Positions 1 through 5,926 of a stretch of 7,323 nt of DNA are shown here, one piece after another; positions within the stretch are counted from its first letter, which is position 1, and every line of letters begins with the position of its first letter. The notes beneath the pieces are model-generated. The model worked only from the letters and a program-made list of their open reading frames with translations, did not search any database and was not told the DNA's origin. The DNA comes from Eggerthellaceae bacterium (GTDB lineage Bacteria > Actinomycetota > Coriobacteriia > Coriobacteriales > Eggerthellaceae): positions 1-7,323 of the forward strand of contig CAAEEV010000024.1 of assembly GCA_900754955.1 (NCBI GenBank), given 5' to 3'. The position numbers were made by a program, and so were the translations under genes.

Positions 1-845
1 AGTGCCAGGGCCGCATCGACGAGGCGAACGAGCAGATCACCGCGCTGCAGGGCCAGCTCTCCGAGCGCGCCCGCAGCATGTACCGATCCGGCTCCACCAC
101 GTTCGTCGACCTGTTGCTCGGCGCCACGTCGTTCCAGGCGTTCACCACGAGCTGGGATCTCCTCAACGACATGAACGAAAACGACGCCGAGATGGTCCAG
201 CAGACGAAGGACCTCAAGGCCCAGGTCGAGGCCGAGCAGGCCGAGTACGCCGAGCAGGAGCGCATCGCCGCCGAGCAGGCCGAGCAGGCCCGCCAGGTGA
301 AGGAGGAGGCCGAGCAGCTCGTTGCCGAGACGCAGGCCATCTACGATAACCTGAGCGCCGAGGCGGCCGAACTGCTCGAGCAGGAGCAGGCCGCGCGCGA
401 GGCTGCCGCGGCTGCGGCAGCGCAGGCCGCCATCGAGGAGGAGCAGCGCCAGCAGCAGCAACAGCAGAACAACGGCGGCGGTGGCGGCGGTGGCGGGTCC
501 ACCAGCGGCGACAGCAAGCCGCAGACCGTCACGGGCAACGTCGTGGTCGACCGCGCGTACTCCAAGCTCGGATGCCCCTACGTGTGGGGCGCCACCGGTC
601 CCAACACCTTCGACTGCTCGGGCCTCGTCGGCTACTGCCTCACGGGCTCCACGTCGCGCCTCGGCACCACGTACACCTTCATGGGCTGGCCGCGCGTGTC
701 GAACCCGCAGCCGGGCGACATCTGCACGAGCAGCTCCCACTGCGGCATCTACATCGGCGGCGGCCAGATGATCCACGCGCCGCACACTGGCGACGTCGTG
801 AAGATCGGCGGCGTGCAGAGCAACATGATCTACGTGCGCTACTAA
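1..845 (+). CDS. NlpC/P60 family peptidoglycan hydrolase with coiled-coil N-terminal region (5' end outside window)
   Basis: The frame is open from base 3 with no start before codon 26 (ATG at 78). The residues ahead of that ATG (CQGRIDEANEQITALQGQLS) already continue the coiled coil, so the gene is cut by the window edge; 280 residues are visible. In order: a heptad-like Glu/Ala/Gln-rich coiled coil (residues 1 to about 150, interrupted by a RSMYRSGSTTFVDLLLGA segment typical of CwlO/RipA-like proteins), a flexible linker of a Gln run then about eight Gly (about 151-170), and a C-terminal NlpC/P60 domain from about 181. The catalytic triad is visible: Cys205 in DCSG, His246 in HCGIYIG, His258 in MIHAP. 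This family cleaves peptide stems of peptidoglycan, usually as a gamma-D-Glu/diamino-acid endopeptidase, outside the membrane. A signal peptide is expected but lies outside the window. The substrate bond is inferred from the family only. A terminator follows 26 bp after the stop. Confidence 0.93.
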   Translation, partial: CQGRIDEANEQITALQGQLSERARSMYRSGSTTFVDLLLGATSFQAFTTSWDLLNDMNENDAEMVQQTKDLKAQVEAEQAEYAEQERIAAEQAEQARQVKEEAEQLVAETQAIYDNLSAEAAELLEQEQAAREAAAAAAAQAAIEEEQRQQQQQQNNGGGGGGGGSTSGDSKPQTVTGNVVVDRAYSKLGCPYVWGATGPNTFDCSGLVGYCLTGSTSRLGTTYTFMGWPRVSNPQPGDICTSSSHCGIYIGGGQMIHAPHTGDVVKIGGVQSNMIYVRY

Positions 846-854
846 GCGCCTTTG

Positions 855-930
855 TTGCACATACCGAGAACAGAGGGGTCGCACAATGCGATCCCTCTTC
901 TTTTATGCAGCACTCCCGATTTGCACATAC
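855..930 (+). repeat. Short direct repeat TTGCACATAC, two copies
   Basis: TTGCACATAC occurs at 855-864 and again at 921-930, flanking the terminator hairpin, 66 bp apart. At ten bases each the pair could be chance or a duplicated binding site. No function is claimed. Confidence 0.35.
872..904 (+). terminator. Intrinsic terminator of the NlpC/P60 gene
   Basis: Twelve-base arms AGAGGGGTCGCA (872-883) and TGCGATCCCTCT (887-898) enclose a CAA loop and are followed by TCTTTT. The only imperfect pair, G878 with T892, is a G-U pair in + strand RNA, which fits use on this strand. It starts 26 bp after the TAA at 843-845. Confidence 0.9.
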
Positions 931-1027
931 ACTCGCACGCCTTCGAGCACCCGTGCATCTCCAAGCATTGCCCTCGCCTTCCGCACCTGCTGAGCGCCTT
1001 AGAAAACCTACTTTCGTCGCCTCCTGT

Positions 1028-1118
1028 ACGAGTTCGCGGACGTTTCGTGACCAGAGAACGCAAATTAAGTCCTGAAACGTCCGCGAATTCGTCTCGCACA
1101 CCGCGAAACGTTCGCAGA
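1028..1118. repeat. 19-bp inverted repeat plus a third related half-site
   Basis: Left arm ACGAGTTCGCGGACGTTTC (1028-1046) and right arm GAAACGTCCGCGAATTCGT (1074-1092) are complementary at 18 of 19 positions, separated by 27 bases; the exception (G1032/T1088) would be G-U in + strand RNA. A third copy of the core, GAAACGTTCGC at 1105-1115, matches 10 of 11 bases of GAAACGTCCGC in the right arm and has the same orientation. No T-run follows either arm, so a simple terminator is unlikely. It lies between two convergent genes, each of which already has its own terminator. It could be a dispersed intergenic repeat, an RNA hairpin, or a multi-site protein-binding region. Confidence 0.7.
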
Positions 1119-1181
1119 CCCGCCCAGCAAAAAGCTCGCACACAAAACAACCGCACGCCGCACCCCACCACATACGCGCAC

Positions 1182-1212
1182 AAAAAAAGCCGCGCGGCAT
1201 ACACCGCGCGGC
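1182..1212 (-). terminator. Intrinsic terminator of putP
   Basis: Read on the minus strand: GCCGCGCGG, a six-base loop, CCGCGCGGC, then seven T. The stem is nine perfect G-C pairs (1189-1197 with 1204-1212) and the T-run is 1188-1182. It begins 27 bp past the putP stop codon. Confidence 0.95.
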
Positions 1213-1238
1213 CTGTTCGCATTCGTGCCTGGATGCCC

Positions 1239-2801
1239 CTACACGTCGAGATCCATGTAGGTGTCGAACTCCTCCTTGATCTCGTCGGACGGCTCCTTGG
1301 TGAGCAGCGACACCACCACGATCACCGCAAGCGCGATCACGAAGCCCGGAAGCAGCTCGTACACGCCGAACCATCCGCCGAGCGGCTTCACAAACATGTT
1401 CCACACCACCACGGTGACCGCGCCCGTCACCATGCCGGCGACGGCGCCCGGCAATGTGGTGCGGCGCCAGTACAGCGAGCAGAGCATGAGCGGTCCGAAC
1501 GACGCGCCGAAGCCCGCCCAGGCGTACGACACGATGTTGAAGATCGACGAGTTCTGGTCGAGCGAAATGAATATGCCGAAGAACAGCACCACCACGAGCG
1601 TGATGCGCGCCACGATCATAACCTGCTGGTCGGTGGCGTCGCGCTTGAGAACGCCCTTGAAGATGTTGGAGGCGACGGCCGAACCCGAAATGAGCAGGTA
1701 CGACGACGACGAGCTCATCGCCGCGGCAAAGATGCCCGACACCACGAGGCCGCAGGCGAAGGACGGCAGCAGCATGCGCGAGAGGATGATGAAGATGTTC
1801 TCGGCAGCCGACTGCGTGAGAAACTCGGTCGGCACCACGGCGCGGCCGATGAGGCCGATGCACACGGCGGAGGACAGCGAGATCACGAGCCAGATCATCG
1901 CGATGATACGCGACTTCTTGATCTCATCGGAATGACGCACCGACATGAAGCGCACGAGCACCTGAGGCATGCCGAAGTAGCCGAGGCCCCACACGATGCC
2001 CGACACGATGGTGACGATGCCGTACGTGCTCGGCTCACCGAACAACGGCGTGCCGTTCTCGACGATCTGGTTGCCCATCTCGTCGAGCAGCGGCGTGGCG
2101 GTTTGGGTGCCGGAGAGAAAGCCCGGGATGTTCTGAAGGAACGTCACCGTGTTCTCAACGCCGCCCGCTGCGGCAACCGAGCCGATGAACACCGTGGCGA
2201 GCGCGAAGAACATGAGCGTGCCCTGAATGAGGTCGGTCGTGCACACCGACAGGTAACCGCCGAGGAACGTGTAGAGGAACACGATGATCGCGCCGATCAC
2301 CATCATGGTGGCGTAATCCCATCCGAAGAGCGTCGAGAACAGCTTGCCGCAGGTCACGAAGCAGCTGCCCGTGTAGATGCTGAAGAACAGCAGGATGATG
2401 ATGGCGGCAAGCGTCATGAGGATGTGCTTGTCGTCATGGAAGCGGTTCGAGAAGAAGTCGGGAACCGTGATGGAGTTGCCTGCCTTCTCCGAATACTTGC
2501 GCAGGCGCTTCGCCACGAACTTCCAATTGAGGTACGTGCCGATGATGAGGCCGATGGCGGTCCACATGGCATCGGAAGCGCCCGTGAAGTATGCGATGCC
2601 CGGCAGGCCCATGAGCAGCCAGCCCGACATGTCCGACGCCTCTGCCGAGAGCGCCGTGAGCCACGGACCGAGCCCGCGACCGCCGAGGAAGTACTCCTCG
2701 CTCGACGAGTTCGAGCGTTTCGCATACACGAATCCGACGACGACCACCACGACGAAGTAGATGAGCATCGCCAGCATGACGAGAAAATCGTTGCCGACCA
2801 T
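1239..2801 (-). CDS. putP: Sodium/proline symporter PutP (SSS family)
   Basis: A 520-residue membrane protein, close to the roughly 500 residues of Escherichia coli PutP, with the expected run of about 13 hydrophobic segments. It imports proline with sodium across the cytoplasmic membrane. The N-terminus carries the family signature: EEYFLGGRGLGPW at about 35-47, then ALSAEASDMSGWLLMGLPG at about 50-68; D57, M58 and S59 match E. coli D55, M56 and S57 of the sodium/substrate region. AAMSSSSSYLLISGSA around M362 aligns with the E. coli AVMSTLS sodium-site helix; S363 corresponds to S340 and S364 to T341, a conservative change. The ATG at 2801 was chosen because MVGNDFLVMLAMLIYF starts the first helix as in family members, preceded by AAGGGA two bases upstream (close spacing). 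The frame is open 60 more codons upstream, but that part looks non-coding. It is divergent from the aminotransferase. Proline is the best substrate guess; another SSS substrate is possible. Confidence 0.94.
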   Translation of the reverse strand: MVGNDFLVMLAMLIYFVVVVVVGFVYAKRSNSSSEEYFLGGRGLGPWLTALSAEASDMSGWLLMGLPGIAYFTGASDAMWTAIGLIIGTYLNWKFVAKRLRKYSEKAGNSITVPDFFSNRFHDDKHILMTLAAIIILLFFSIYTGSCFVTCGKLFSTLFGWDYATMMVIGAIIVFLYTFLGGYLSVCTTDLIQGTLMFFALATVFIGSVAAAGGVENTVTFLQNIPGFLSGTQTATPLLDEMGNQIVENGTPLFGEPSTYGIVTIVSGIVWGLGYFGMPQVLVRFMSVRHSDEIKKSRIIAMIWLVISLSSAVCIGLIGRAVVPTEFLTQSAAENIFIILSRMLLPSFACGLVVSGIFAAAMSSSSSYLLISGSAVASNIFKGVLKRDATDQQVMIVARITLVVVLFFGIFISLDQNSSIFNIVSYAWAGFGASFGPLMLCSLYWRRTTLPGAVAGMVTGAVTVVVWNMFVKPLGGWFGVYELLPGFVIALAVIVVVSLLTKEPSDEIKEEFDTYMDLDV

Positions 2802-2962
2802 TGTCCCTTGCTTCTTTCCCCTCGCAGCCGAGGCTTCCGCACCGCGTATCGCCGCCTGCGGCGCCGCGAAGCGCGCGCCGGGGACAACGCCGCATGCCGC
2901 GCGCACCGCACTGCTGCCGCCTGCATTTTCCCTCCTGCAGCCGCCAGCGAGGCGCACATACC

Positions 2963-2998
2963 ATCGACCATGTCCTATCATGTCTTGGAATGGTCGAT
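2963..2998. promoter_or_regulatory. Operator-like 9-bp inverted repeat in the putP/aminotransferase divergent region
   Basis: ATCGACCAT (2963-2971) and ATGGTCGAT (2990-2998) are perfect inverted repeats separated by 18 bases, 27 bp centre to centre. The right arm ends one base before the overlapping -10 boxes at 3000-3007. The spacer also holds two CATGTC words (2969-2974 and 2979-2984). A regulator bound here could affect both divergent promoters. The regulator is unknown and none is encoded nearby. Confidence 0.5.
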
Positions 2999-2999
2999 C

Positions 3000-3005
3000 A
3001 TTATA
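3000..3005 (-). promoter_or_regulatory. Candidate -10 box for putP
   Basis: The minus strand reads TATAAT, a perfect -10 consensus in an otherwise GC-rich stretch. The base string at the matching -35 distance (CCTGGT with a 17-bp spacer) is poor, so the promoter may need an activator. Use of this box would give putP a leader of about 190 bases with the inverted repeat at 2963-2998 just inside it. Confidence 0.45.
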
Positions 3006-3007
3006 CT
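3002..3007 (+). promoter_or_regulatory. Candidate -10 box for the aminotransferase
   Basis: TATACT on the + strand overlaps the minus-strand TATAAT by four bases. No good -35 sits 17 bp upstream (CATGTC at 2979-2984). Transcription from here would start near 3014, giving a leader of about 60 bases that includes the hairpin at 3016-3044. Confidence 0.4.
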
Positions 3008-3015
3008 TTATGACG

Positions 3016-3044
3016 CTGGAGCACCAGGGAACTATCTGCTCCAG
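3016..3044 (+). promoter_or_regulatory. Leader hairpin ahead of the aminotransferase
   Basis: CTGGAGCA (3016-3023) pairs perfectly with TGCTCCAG (3037-3044) across a 13-base loop. A competing small hairpin, CTGG with CCAG (3016-3019 with 3024-3027), uses the same left arm. It would lie at the very 5' end of the predicted mRNA, about 30 bases before the ribosome binding site. A role in mRNA stability or regulation is possible but unproven. Confidence 0.4.
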
Positions 3045-3076
3045 AACAAGGTGATAAGCGGTGAAAGGATGCTTTC

Positions 3077-4366
3077 ATGACACGATTTGCCGAAATGTCG
3101 CTTGACCAGCGCAAGGACCTCCTCGCTGCGCTGCAGGACGAGTACGCCTCCTTCAAGGCGCGCGGGCTCGCGCTCAACATGGCGCGCGGCAAACCCGCAG
3201 CTGAGCAGCTCGATCTGTCGATGCCGCTGCTTTCCACCGTCACCACCACCGAAGACTGCCGCGCCGAAGACGGCACCGACTGCCGCAACTACGGCGTGCT
3301 CGCGGGTCTGCCCGAAGCGCAACGTCTCATGGCGGTGCTGCTCGACGACGACCCCGAAAACGTCATCGTGTTCGGCAACTCGAGCCTGACCGTCATGTAC
3401 GACACCCTCGCCCGCTGCCTCGACTTCGGCACGCTCGGCAGCACGCCGTGGTGCCAGTACGAACAGGTGCGCTGGCTCTGCCCCGTGCCGGGCTACGACC
3501 GCCATTTCGGCGTCACCGAGGCATTCGGCATCGAGATGATCCCCGTGCCCATGAACGACGACGGCCCCGACATGGACACGGTCGAGCGCCTTGTGGCCGA
3601 GGACGCCTCGATCAAGGGCATCTGGTGCGTACCGAAGTACTCCAACCCGGGCGGCGTCACCTATTCCGATGAGGTGGTGCGCCGGCTCGCCTCGATGGAG
3701 TGCGCCGCCGATGACTTCCGCATTTTCTGGGACAACGCCTACTGCGTGCACCACCTCTTCGACGACGTCTCCGAGCAGGACCAGCTGCTCGACATCGCCG
3801 AGGCGTGCGCCGAGGCGGGCAATCCCGACCGCTACTTCAAGTTCGCCTCCACCTCGAAGATCACCTTCCCCGGCGCGGGCGTGGCGGCCATGGCGGCGTC
3901 GCCCGAGAACATCGCCGAGGCGAAGCGGCACCTCAACGCGCAGATGATCGGCCACGACAAGATCAACCAGCTGCGCCATGTGCGCTTCCTGCGCGACGCC
4001 GAGGGCATTGCCGCCCACATGCGCAAGCACGCAGCTATCCTGCGCCCGAAGTTCGCGCTTGTGGAGCGCAAGCTTACCGAGGGCCTCGGCGAGCTCGGCA
4101 TCGCCACGTGGACGCACCCGCGTGGCGGCTACTTCGTGAGCTTCGACGCGCCTGCGGGCTGCGCGAAGCGCATCGTGGCGCTCGCGAAGGAGGCGGGCGT
4201 AACGCTTACGGGCGCTGGCGCAACCTGGCCGCACGGCGAGGACCCCGCCGACGCGAACATCCGCATCGCGCCGACGCTGCCGCCGATCGACGAGCTCGAG
4301 GTGGCGCTCGACGTGTTCGTGTGCTGCGTCAAGATCGCGGCGCTCGAGAAGCTCATCGCAGAATAG
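3077..4366 (+). CDS. PLP-dependent aminotransferase, AspT / MocR-like class (probable aspartate aminotransferase)
   Basis: A 429-residue fold-type I PLP enzyme. It resembles the actinobacterial aspartate aminotransferases of the Corynebacterium glutamicum type (Pfam Aminotran_MocR), which transfer the amino group between aspartate and 2-oxoglutarate in the cytoplasm. Family signatures visible: NMARGKPAAEQLDLS near residue 35, DGTDCRNYGVLAGLPEAQ near 65-80, FGNSSLTVMYD (PLP phosphate loop), YSNPGG with Asn190, WDNAY with Asp219 contacting the PLP ring nitrogen, FASTSKITFPGAG with the Schiff-base Lys261, and RIAP with Arg396 for the substrate carboxylate. All key residues are present, so it should be active. 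The ATG at 3077 is preceded by AAGGA with seven bases of spacing. It lacks the DNA-binding domain of true MocR regulators. Substrate specificity is inferred; other amino-acid donors are possible. It diverges from putP. Confidence 0.92.
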   Translation: MTRFAEMSLDQRKDLLAALQDEYASFKARGLALNMARGKPAAEQLDLSMPLLSTVTTTEDCRAEDGTDCRNYGVLAGLPEAQRLMAVLLDDDPENVIVFGNSSLTVMYDTLARCLDFGTLGSTPWCQYEQVRWLCPVPGYDRHFGVTEAFGIEMIPVPMNDDGPDMDTVERLVAEDASIKGIWCVPKYSNPGGVTYSDEVVRRLASMECAADDFRIFWDNAYCVHHLFDDVSEQDQLLDIAEACAEAGNPDRYFKFASTSKITFPGAGVAAMAASPENIAEAKRHLNAQMIGHDKINQLRHVRFLRDAEGIAAHMRKHAAILRPKFALVERKLTEGLGELGIATWTHPRGGYFVSFDAPAGCAKRIVALAKEAGVTLTGAGATWPHGEDPADANIRIAPTLPPIDELEVALDVFVCCVKIAALEKLIAE

Positions 4367-4409
4367 GCTTTCTGCCGACCGAGGGTTGCGAAGCAGACCC
4401 CCGAAGCTA

Positions 4410-4454
4410 GAGCCGTCGGGCAAGGGCTTCATGCCGCCTCTTGCCTGACGGCTC
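4410..4454 (+). repeat. Long hairpin downstream of the aminotransferase
   Basis: GAGCCGTCGGGCAAG (4410-4424) pairs with CTTGCCTGACGGCTC (4440-4454); the stem extends two further pairs (4425/4439 and 4426/4438) around an 11-base loop. The two imperfect pairs (G4418/T4446 and G4425/T4439) are G-U in + strand RNA, which favours this strand. It begins 44 bp after the aminotransferase stop and may end or protect that transcript, but CGACAAGC follows instead of a T-run, so it is not a canonical intrinsic terminator. Confidence 0.65.
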
Positions 4455-4464
4455 CGACAAGCGA

Positions 4465-4526
4465 ATGGGAAGCGGACGGGCCGTGTGTCACCTTTACAGG
4501 CGACGCATGGCCCGTTCGCTTCCCAT
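4465..4526 (+). repeat. 25-bp near-perfect hairpin, copy A of a dispersed hairpin element
   Basis: The left arm 4465-4489 (beginning ATGGGAAGCGGACGGGCC) pairs with 4502-4526 over 25 positions. The three imperfect pairs (4475/4516, 4483/4508, 4486/4505) are all G-U or U-G in + strand RNA and would be A-C mismatches in minus-strand RNA. After one mismatch (4490/4501) three further pairs (CCT with AGG) close a TTAC loop. No T-run follows. The left arm resembles that of the element at 6714-6795 at 22 of 28 positions. It could be a REP-like or MITE-like relic, a non-canonical terminator, or part of a small RNA. Confidence 0.75.
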
Positions 4527-4595
4527 CATCCGGCATTGGGCAAGCGTCGCCCTCCCCCCAGACGAGCTCGAAAGCAGCATTCAGCTTCGATTCCT

Positions 4596-4826
4596 GTCAG
4601 AAAAACAGCGAAATGCACGCTCGCCGAAGAGCCGTGGCAGAAAAAGGTGAGAAATGCACTCTGCTGACGCGTCCAGCGCGGGGCGCGCGGTTCGCGCCGC
4701 GACGTTTTCCCAGCTCATTTGATCCCCAGGTTCTGCGCTCAGCCTGAACACAAAGAACAATCGTGCACTTCGGTACGTTTTCTGCCAGGCGCTTTAGAGA
4801 AGAGTGCATTTCTCGACTTTCCAGCC
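4596..4826. repeat. Four-copy interspersed repeat with core GAAATGCAC
   Basis: Copies: A at 4596-4621 (+), B at 4636-4662 (+), C at 4761-4786 (-), D at 4801-4826 (-). The shared plan is GGCAGAAAA, a spacer of about five bases, then GAAATGCAC followed by TCT, GCT or a variant. B and D share GAGAAATGCACTCT exactly (4649-4662 and, inverted, 4801-4814). C reads GAAGTGCAC with one change; D has GGCTGGAAA in place of GGCAGAAAA. Two direct copies face two inverted copies, so the block is a large imperfect inverted repeat. Function is unknown: a binding-site array, a repeat family, or a decayed mobile element. Confidence 0.65.
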
Positions 4827-4861
4827 GCGCCGCAAGGTTTCGCGTGGATCCCCAACCGACC

Positions 4862-4904
4862 AGAGCATAAAAAACGCGCTCGGCGTTCCGACCTGCCCTG
4901 CTCT
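4862..4904 (-). terminator. Probable weak terminator of the DmsC-like gene
   Basis: On the minus strand AACGC, a five-base loop and GCGTT form a stem (4887-4883 with 4877-4873) that runs into T-rich sequence (TTTTTTATG, plus-strand A-run 4869-4874). An outer pairing TGCTCT/AGAGCA (4899-4904 with 4862-4867) surrounds it. It lies just after the DmsC stop at 4911. The stem is short, hence modest confidence. Confidence 0.5.
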
Positions 4905-4910
4905 AACCCG

Positions 4911-5888
4911 TTACACGCCCAGGCCGACTGTCAGATGGCTCATGTAGAAGTAAAAGCGCATGACGAAGATGCCCGCGAGGCTCAGCAAAAGCGCGAGCAC
5001 GAGCGCGGGCGCCGACGCCCAGCGCATAGCACCATCCGAGGCGGCGGGCTGCTCGGCCTCGCCAGCCAACTCAACCTGTTGTCCAATCGCAGCAGCGGAC
5101 GCTTGCGCCTCCCCGCCCGCCTCGTCACGCCCCTTGTGAAGGGCGACCGCCGCAATAACGGAGCCACCGAGCGCAAGCACGGCAAACGCCGCCACGGCAA
5201 CGCCGTAGCCAGGCACGAGATCGGACGCCTTCACCAGATGGTTCGCCGTCTCCGCCAGCACCGCGCCCTGCAGCACGAACACCGCCGTCGCGCCCGCCGC
5301 AGCAACGCCCGAGAGCATCACGAGCACCAGACCGTACGCCCCACGCACGAGAGGGCAGCGCGCCAGGCGCATCGTGAGCGCAGCGAGCAGCGGGCCGCCC
5401 GCAAGTGCGCACAGGCCAAGGGACAACGGCACGAACGGGGTGTTCCATGTCGGAATGGTGTCGGCGCTGTAGGCGAACGCAATGGCCACAACAAACAGCA
5501 CGCCCACCGCCATCGCCGCGACGAGCAGCACCGTGCGGGGCTTCTGACGCGGACGCTCGGAGAACGCCGTGAGCCAGTAGATACCCGCGAGCGCAAGGAA
5601 CACCACACCGCACGTCACCTCGTTGGAAAGCGGGCTGCGCCCCACGCCGGCGAACACGTACAGCGCGTTGGCGGGGTTGCCGAGGTGGGTCGAGGAGGCC
5701 ACGAGCCCCACCATCGCCACCACAAGGGGAAGCACTGCCATCTTATCGAGGCGATCGCGTGCCGCATCCGCAACGCGACCCGCCGCCACCGGCAGCCCAG
5801 AGAGCACGAACGCCGCCACGCCCGCCGGAGCAAGCGTCGTGAACAGCACGAGCGTGATCTCCTCGAGCGCCATGTCCAGACCCGTCAT
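4911..5888 (-). CDS. dmsC: DmsC-type membrane anchor subunit of a DMSO reductase family enzyme
   Basis: A 325-residue, very hydrophobic protein with about eight membrane segments (roughly 10-34, 50-66, 92-108, 119-141, 152-175, 185-212, 228-250, 294-312). DmsC anchors the catalytic molybdopterin subunit and the iron-sulfur subunit to the membrane and oxidises menaquinol. Family features visible: STHLGNPANALYVFAGVGRSPLSNE at about 66-90 with H68, and WNTP at 148-151. It is longer than E. coli DmsC (about 287) because of a hydrophilic Ala/Glu/Gln-rich insert at about 251-292 before the last helix. The ATG at 5888 follows AAAGGGGG at about four bases. It sits 38 bp after the TorD-like gene with no terminator between, so the two are probably cotranscribed. 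No catalytic partner is in the window. The end (FYFYMSHLTVGLGV) resembles that of the second anchor at 6897, so they are paralogues. The electron acceptor cannot be told. Confidence 0.88.
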   Translation of the reverse strand: MTGLDMALEEITLVLFTTLAPAGVAAFVLSGLPVAAGRVADAARDRLDKMAVLPLVVAMVGLVASSTHLGNPANALYVFAGVGRSPLSNEVTCGVVFLALAGIYWLTAFSERPRQKPRTVLLVAAMAVGVLFVVAIAFAYSADTIPTWNTPFVPLSLGLCALAGGPLLAALTMRLARCPLVRGAYGLVLVMLSGVAAAGATAVFVLQGAVLAETANHLVKASDLVPGYGVAVAAFAVLALGGSVIAAVALHKGRDEAGGEAQASAAAIGQQVELAGEAEQPAASDGAMRWASAPALVLALLLSLAGIFVMRFYFYMSHLTVGLGV

Positions 5889-5926
5889 ATCTCCCCCTTT
5901 CGGCCGTTTGGGATCAGTGTAGTCGA

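Larger units (their letters stand above)
846..1238. other. Convergent intergenic region, no gene
   Basis: This 393-bp stretch separates the convergent hydrolase and symporter genes. It holds a terminator at each end, the TTGCACATAC direct repeat and the inverted repeat at 1028-1092 with its extra half-site. Bases 1121-1181 are C/A-rich on the + strand (repeated CGCACA and CACA words) with no other structure I can see. Reading frames crossing it have no credible ribosome binding site or protein-like composition. Confidence 0.7.
4367..4910. other. Convergent intergenic region, no gene, rich in repeats
   Basis: This 544-bp stretch lies between the aminotransferase and the DmsC-like gene, which converge. 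From left to right it holds the hairpin 4410-4454, the hairpin 4465-4526, the four GAAATGCAC repeats (4596-4826) and the weak minus-strand terminator at 4862-4904. Between repeats B and C (4663-4760) there is a GC-rich patch, then AT-richer sequence with no feature I can name. Short open frames across it overlap the hairpins, have Arg/Ser/Pro-rich products and lack ribosome binding sites. Confidence 0.65.

Noticed and set aside
440..500. CAG/CAA and GGC runs that could look like a microsatellite or repeat array
   Set aside because: They are in frame and encode a Gln/Gly linker between the coiled coil and the NlpC/P60 domain, a common layout for this protein type.
2802..2981. A 60-codon N-terminal extension of putP (ATG at 2981)
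   Set aside because: The extra residues are Arg/Ala/Gly-rich and would precede the first helix, unlike any PutP; the start at 2801 matches the family N-terminus.
852..3080. A very long open frame (742 codons) on the + strand opposite putP
   Set aside because: Its product is dominated by Arg, His, Glu and Asp, as expected from the antisense of a GC-rich membrane protein gene; it crosses a terminator and an intergenic region and has no recognisable domain.
3032..4432. A 466-codon frame on the minus strand opposite the aminotransferase
   Set aside because: The + strand frame carries all catalytic residues of a known enzyme; the antisense product is low-complexity and starts within the downstream hairpin region.
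4441..4650. A 69-codon frame on the + strand after the aminotransferase
   Set aside because: It runs through both arms of the hairpin at 4465-4526 and into the repeats; no ribosome binding site and a non-protein-like composition.
4691..4709. A possible fourth copy of the GTTCGCGGACGTTTC motif (GTTCGCGccgcGACGTTTTC)
   Set aside because: Needs a four-base insertion and an extra T; too degenerate in a GC-rich patch to count as a copy.
4596..4826. CRISPR array
   Set aside because: The repeats are short, imperfect, partly inverted and unevenly spaced, with no regular spacers and no cas gene in the window.
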